Assembly: GCA_003164305.1 (NCBI GenBank)
Contig: PLSZ01000251.1
Location: forward strand, 6,451-30,525
DNA: 24,075 bases
From: Acetobacteraceae bacterium
GTDB taxonomy: Bacteria > Pseudomonadota > Alphaproteobacteria > Acetobacterales > Acetobacteraceae
Reading direction: 5' to 3'
The position numbers were made by a program, and so were the translations under genes. Below are positions 23,251 to 24,075 of the stretch, in pieces; the stretch's first letter is position 1; each line of letters starts with the position of its first letter. The notes beneath the pieces are model-generated. The model made no database searches. It was not told the origin of the DNA and worked only from the letters and a program-made list of their open reading frames with translations.

Positions 23251-24075
23251 TGGACACCTCACGCCTGTTCGGACCAGAACGCCCGCGCCGGCCCAACGTC
23301 ATCGCGCGCGATCATGTCGTTGTCTCTGGTCACTACTACGCGTCGCTCGCCGGCTTCCAGATCCTGGAGGCTGGTGGCAACGCGATCGACGCCGGCGTGG
23401 CCACGGGCCTCGCCATCGACGTGCTGGAGAGTCAGTTCGTCGGCTTCGGCGGTGTCGCACCGATCATGGTTCGCCTCGCTGACGGAACGGTCCAGGTTAT
23501 CAACGGTGTCGGCCCATGGCCAGCCGCCGCCGACATCGCGGTGTTTCACGATAAATACCGCGGCGCGATCCCCGACGGCCTGTTGCATACGGTCGTTCCC
23601 GCGGCCCCGGCGAACTGGATCGAGGCCTTGCGCCGCTGGGGCACCATGTCCTTCGGCGACGTCGCCGCCACGGCGATTCGTTTCGCGCATGACGGATTTC
23701 CCGTGTATCCATTCTTTCACGAGATCATCGCCTCCAAACACCACGAAATCATTCGTTACCCCTCCACCGCCGAGATTTTCCTGCCCAATGGAGCGGCGCC
23801 CGCCGTGGGGTCGATCTTCAAACAGGAAGACCTCGGGCGGACCCTGCAATACATGGTGGACGCCGAACGCGCGGCGCCCGGACGAGAGGCCGGCCTCCAG
23901 GCCGCGCACGATGCGTTCTATCGTGGCGATATCGCGGCGACGATCGCGCGATATCAAAGCCAGCACGGCGGTTGGCTCGCTTATGACGATCTTGCATCGT
24001 TCCAGGCCAAGGTCGAACTCCCGTGCCGAAGCAATTTCGAAAAATTTGAATTGTTCGGCTGCGGCGCGTGGTCGC
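23250..24075 (+). CDS. Gamma-glutamyltransferase-like protein, partial
   Basis: The gene starts at the ATG overlapping the hydrolase stop and runs off the window end; 275 codons are visible with no stop. The sequence has gamma-glutamyltransferase family features: VVSGHYYASLAGFQILEAGGNAIDAGVATGLAI at the N-terminus, ESQFVGFGGVAPIMVRLADG, then VPAAPANWIEALRRWGTMSF and GWLAYDDLASFQ. The autocatalytic Thr that begins the small subunit is beyond the window and cannot be checked. No signal peptide is seen, so the protein may be cytoplasmic. Family members include glutathione hydrolases and cephalosporin acylases. Confidence 0.9.
   Translation, partial: MDTSRLFGPERPRRPNVIARDHVVVSGHYYASLAGFQILEAGGNAIDAGVATGLAIDVLESQFVGFGGVAPIMVRLADGTVQVINGVGPWPAAADIAVFHDKYRGAIPDGLLHTVVPAAPANWIEALRRWGTMSFGDVAATAIRFAHDGFPVYPFFHEIIASKHHEIIRYPSTAEIFLPNGAAPAVGSIFKQEDLGRTLQYMVDAERAAPGREAGLQAAHDAFYRGDIAATIARYQSQHGGWLAYDDLASFQAKVELPCRSNFEKFELFGCGAWS

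Noticed and set aside
1..24075. tRNA, rRNA, CRISPR array, integrase or transposase
   Set aside because: None could be recognised by reading; the inverted repeats at the left edge lack the regular repeat-spacer pattern of a CRISPR array.

Overview
The window is high-GC, densely packed bacterial chromosome with many 1-4 nt gene overlaps (ATGA, GTGA, TGATG). The gene repertoire (coxG/coxD/coxE/xdhC/mocA accessory genes, a NMT1/THI5-type binding protein, an enolase-superfamily sugar-acid dehydratase, interspersed GTCATCCTCGGG-type palindromes) suggests an alphaproteobacterium, probably Rhodospirillales/Acetobacteraceae. This assignment is an inference; no rRNA or marker gene is present.

Layout. 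(1) Bases 1-333 hold no gene but carry REP-like palindromes. (2) Bases 334-5587 are a minus-strand cluster, in transcription order: UIT/NhaD-like ion antiporter, FolB-type dihydroneopterin aldolase, pteridine reductase-like SDR (FolM/PTR1 type), orphan NMT1/THI5-like substrate-binding protein, two-domain phosphoribosyltransferase, PIN_3-like protein. (3) Bases 5639-13814 are a plus-strand maturation operon for a molybdenum hydroxylase of the CO dehydrogenase/xanthine dehydrogenase family: coxG, coxD (MoxR-type AAA+), coxE (VWA), XdhC split over two genes, and a fused molybdopterin-binding/cytidylyltransferase protein. The structural large, medium and small subunits are not in the window. The operon is interrupted between coxD and coxE by about 2.8 kb of accessory DNA: a small exported protein, a frameshifted gene remnant, a Uma2 nuclease and an AbrB/VapC toxin-antitoxin pair.

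(4) Bases 13818-19940 continue on the plus strand: an unrecognised 309-aa protein with faint ATP-grasp-like features, a VOC protein, an AroQ-like protein lacking the catalytic Tyr and a conserved His, an 1136-aa single-chain flavoprotein that looks like a fusion of GltD/NfnB-type and PyrK/NfnA-type halves, and a GNAT acetyltransferase. The AroQ-like gene, the flavoprotein and the GNAT overlap by 4 nt each. (5) On the right are a minus-strand galactonate/mannonate-dehydratase-like enolase-superfamily gene with a good promoter, then a plus-strand alpha/beta hydrolase coupled to a gamma-glutamyltransferase-like gene that runs off the window end.

The most interesting part is the stretch 13818-19248. 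It places a catalytically altered AroQ fold directly next to a giant, possibly electron-bifurcating flavoprotein, downstream of a molybdenum-cofactor insertion operon. A hairpin overlaps the ribosome binding site that starts this pair.
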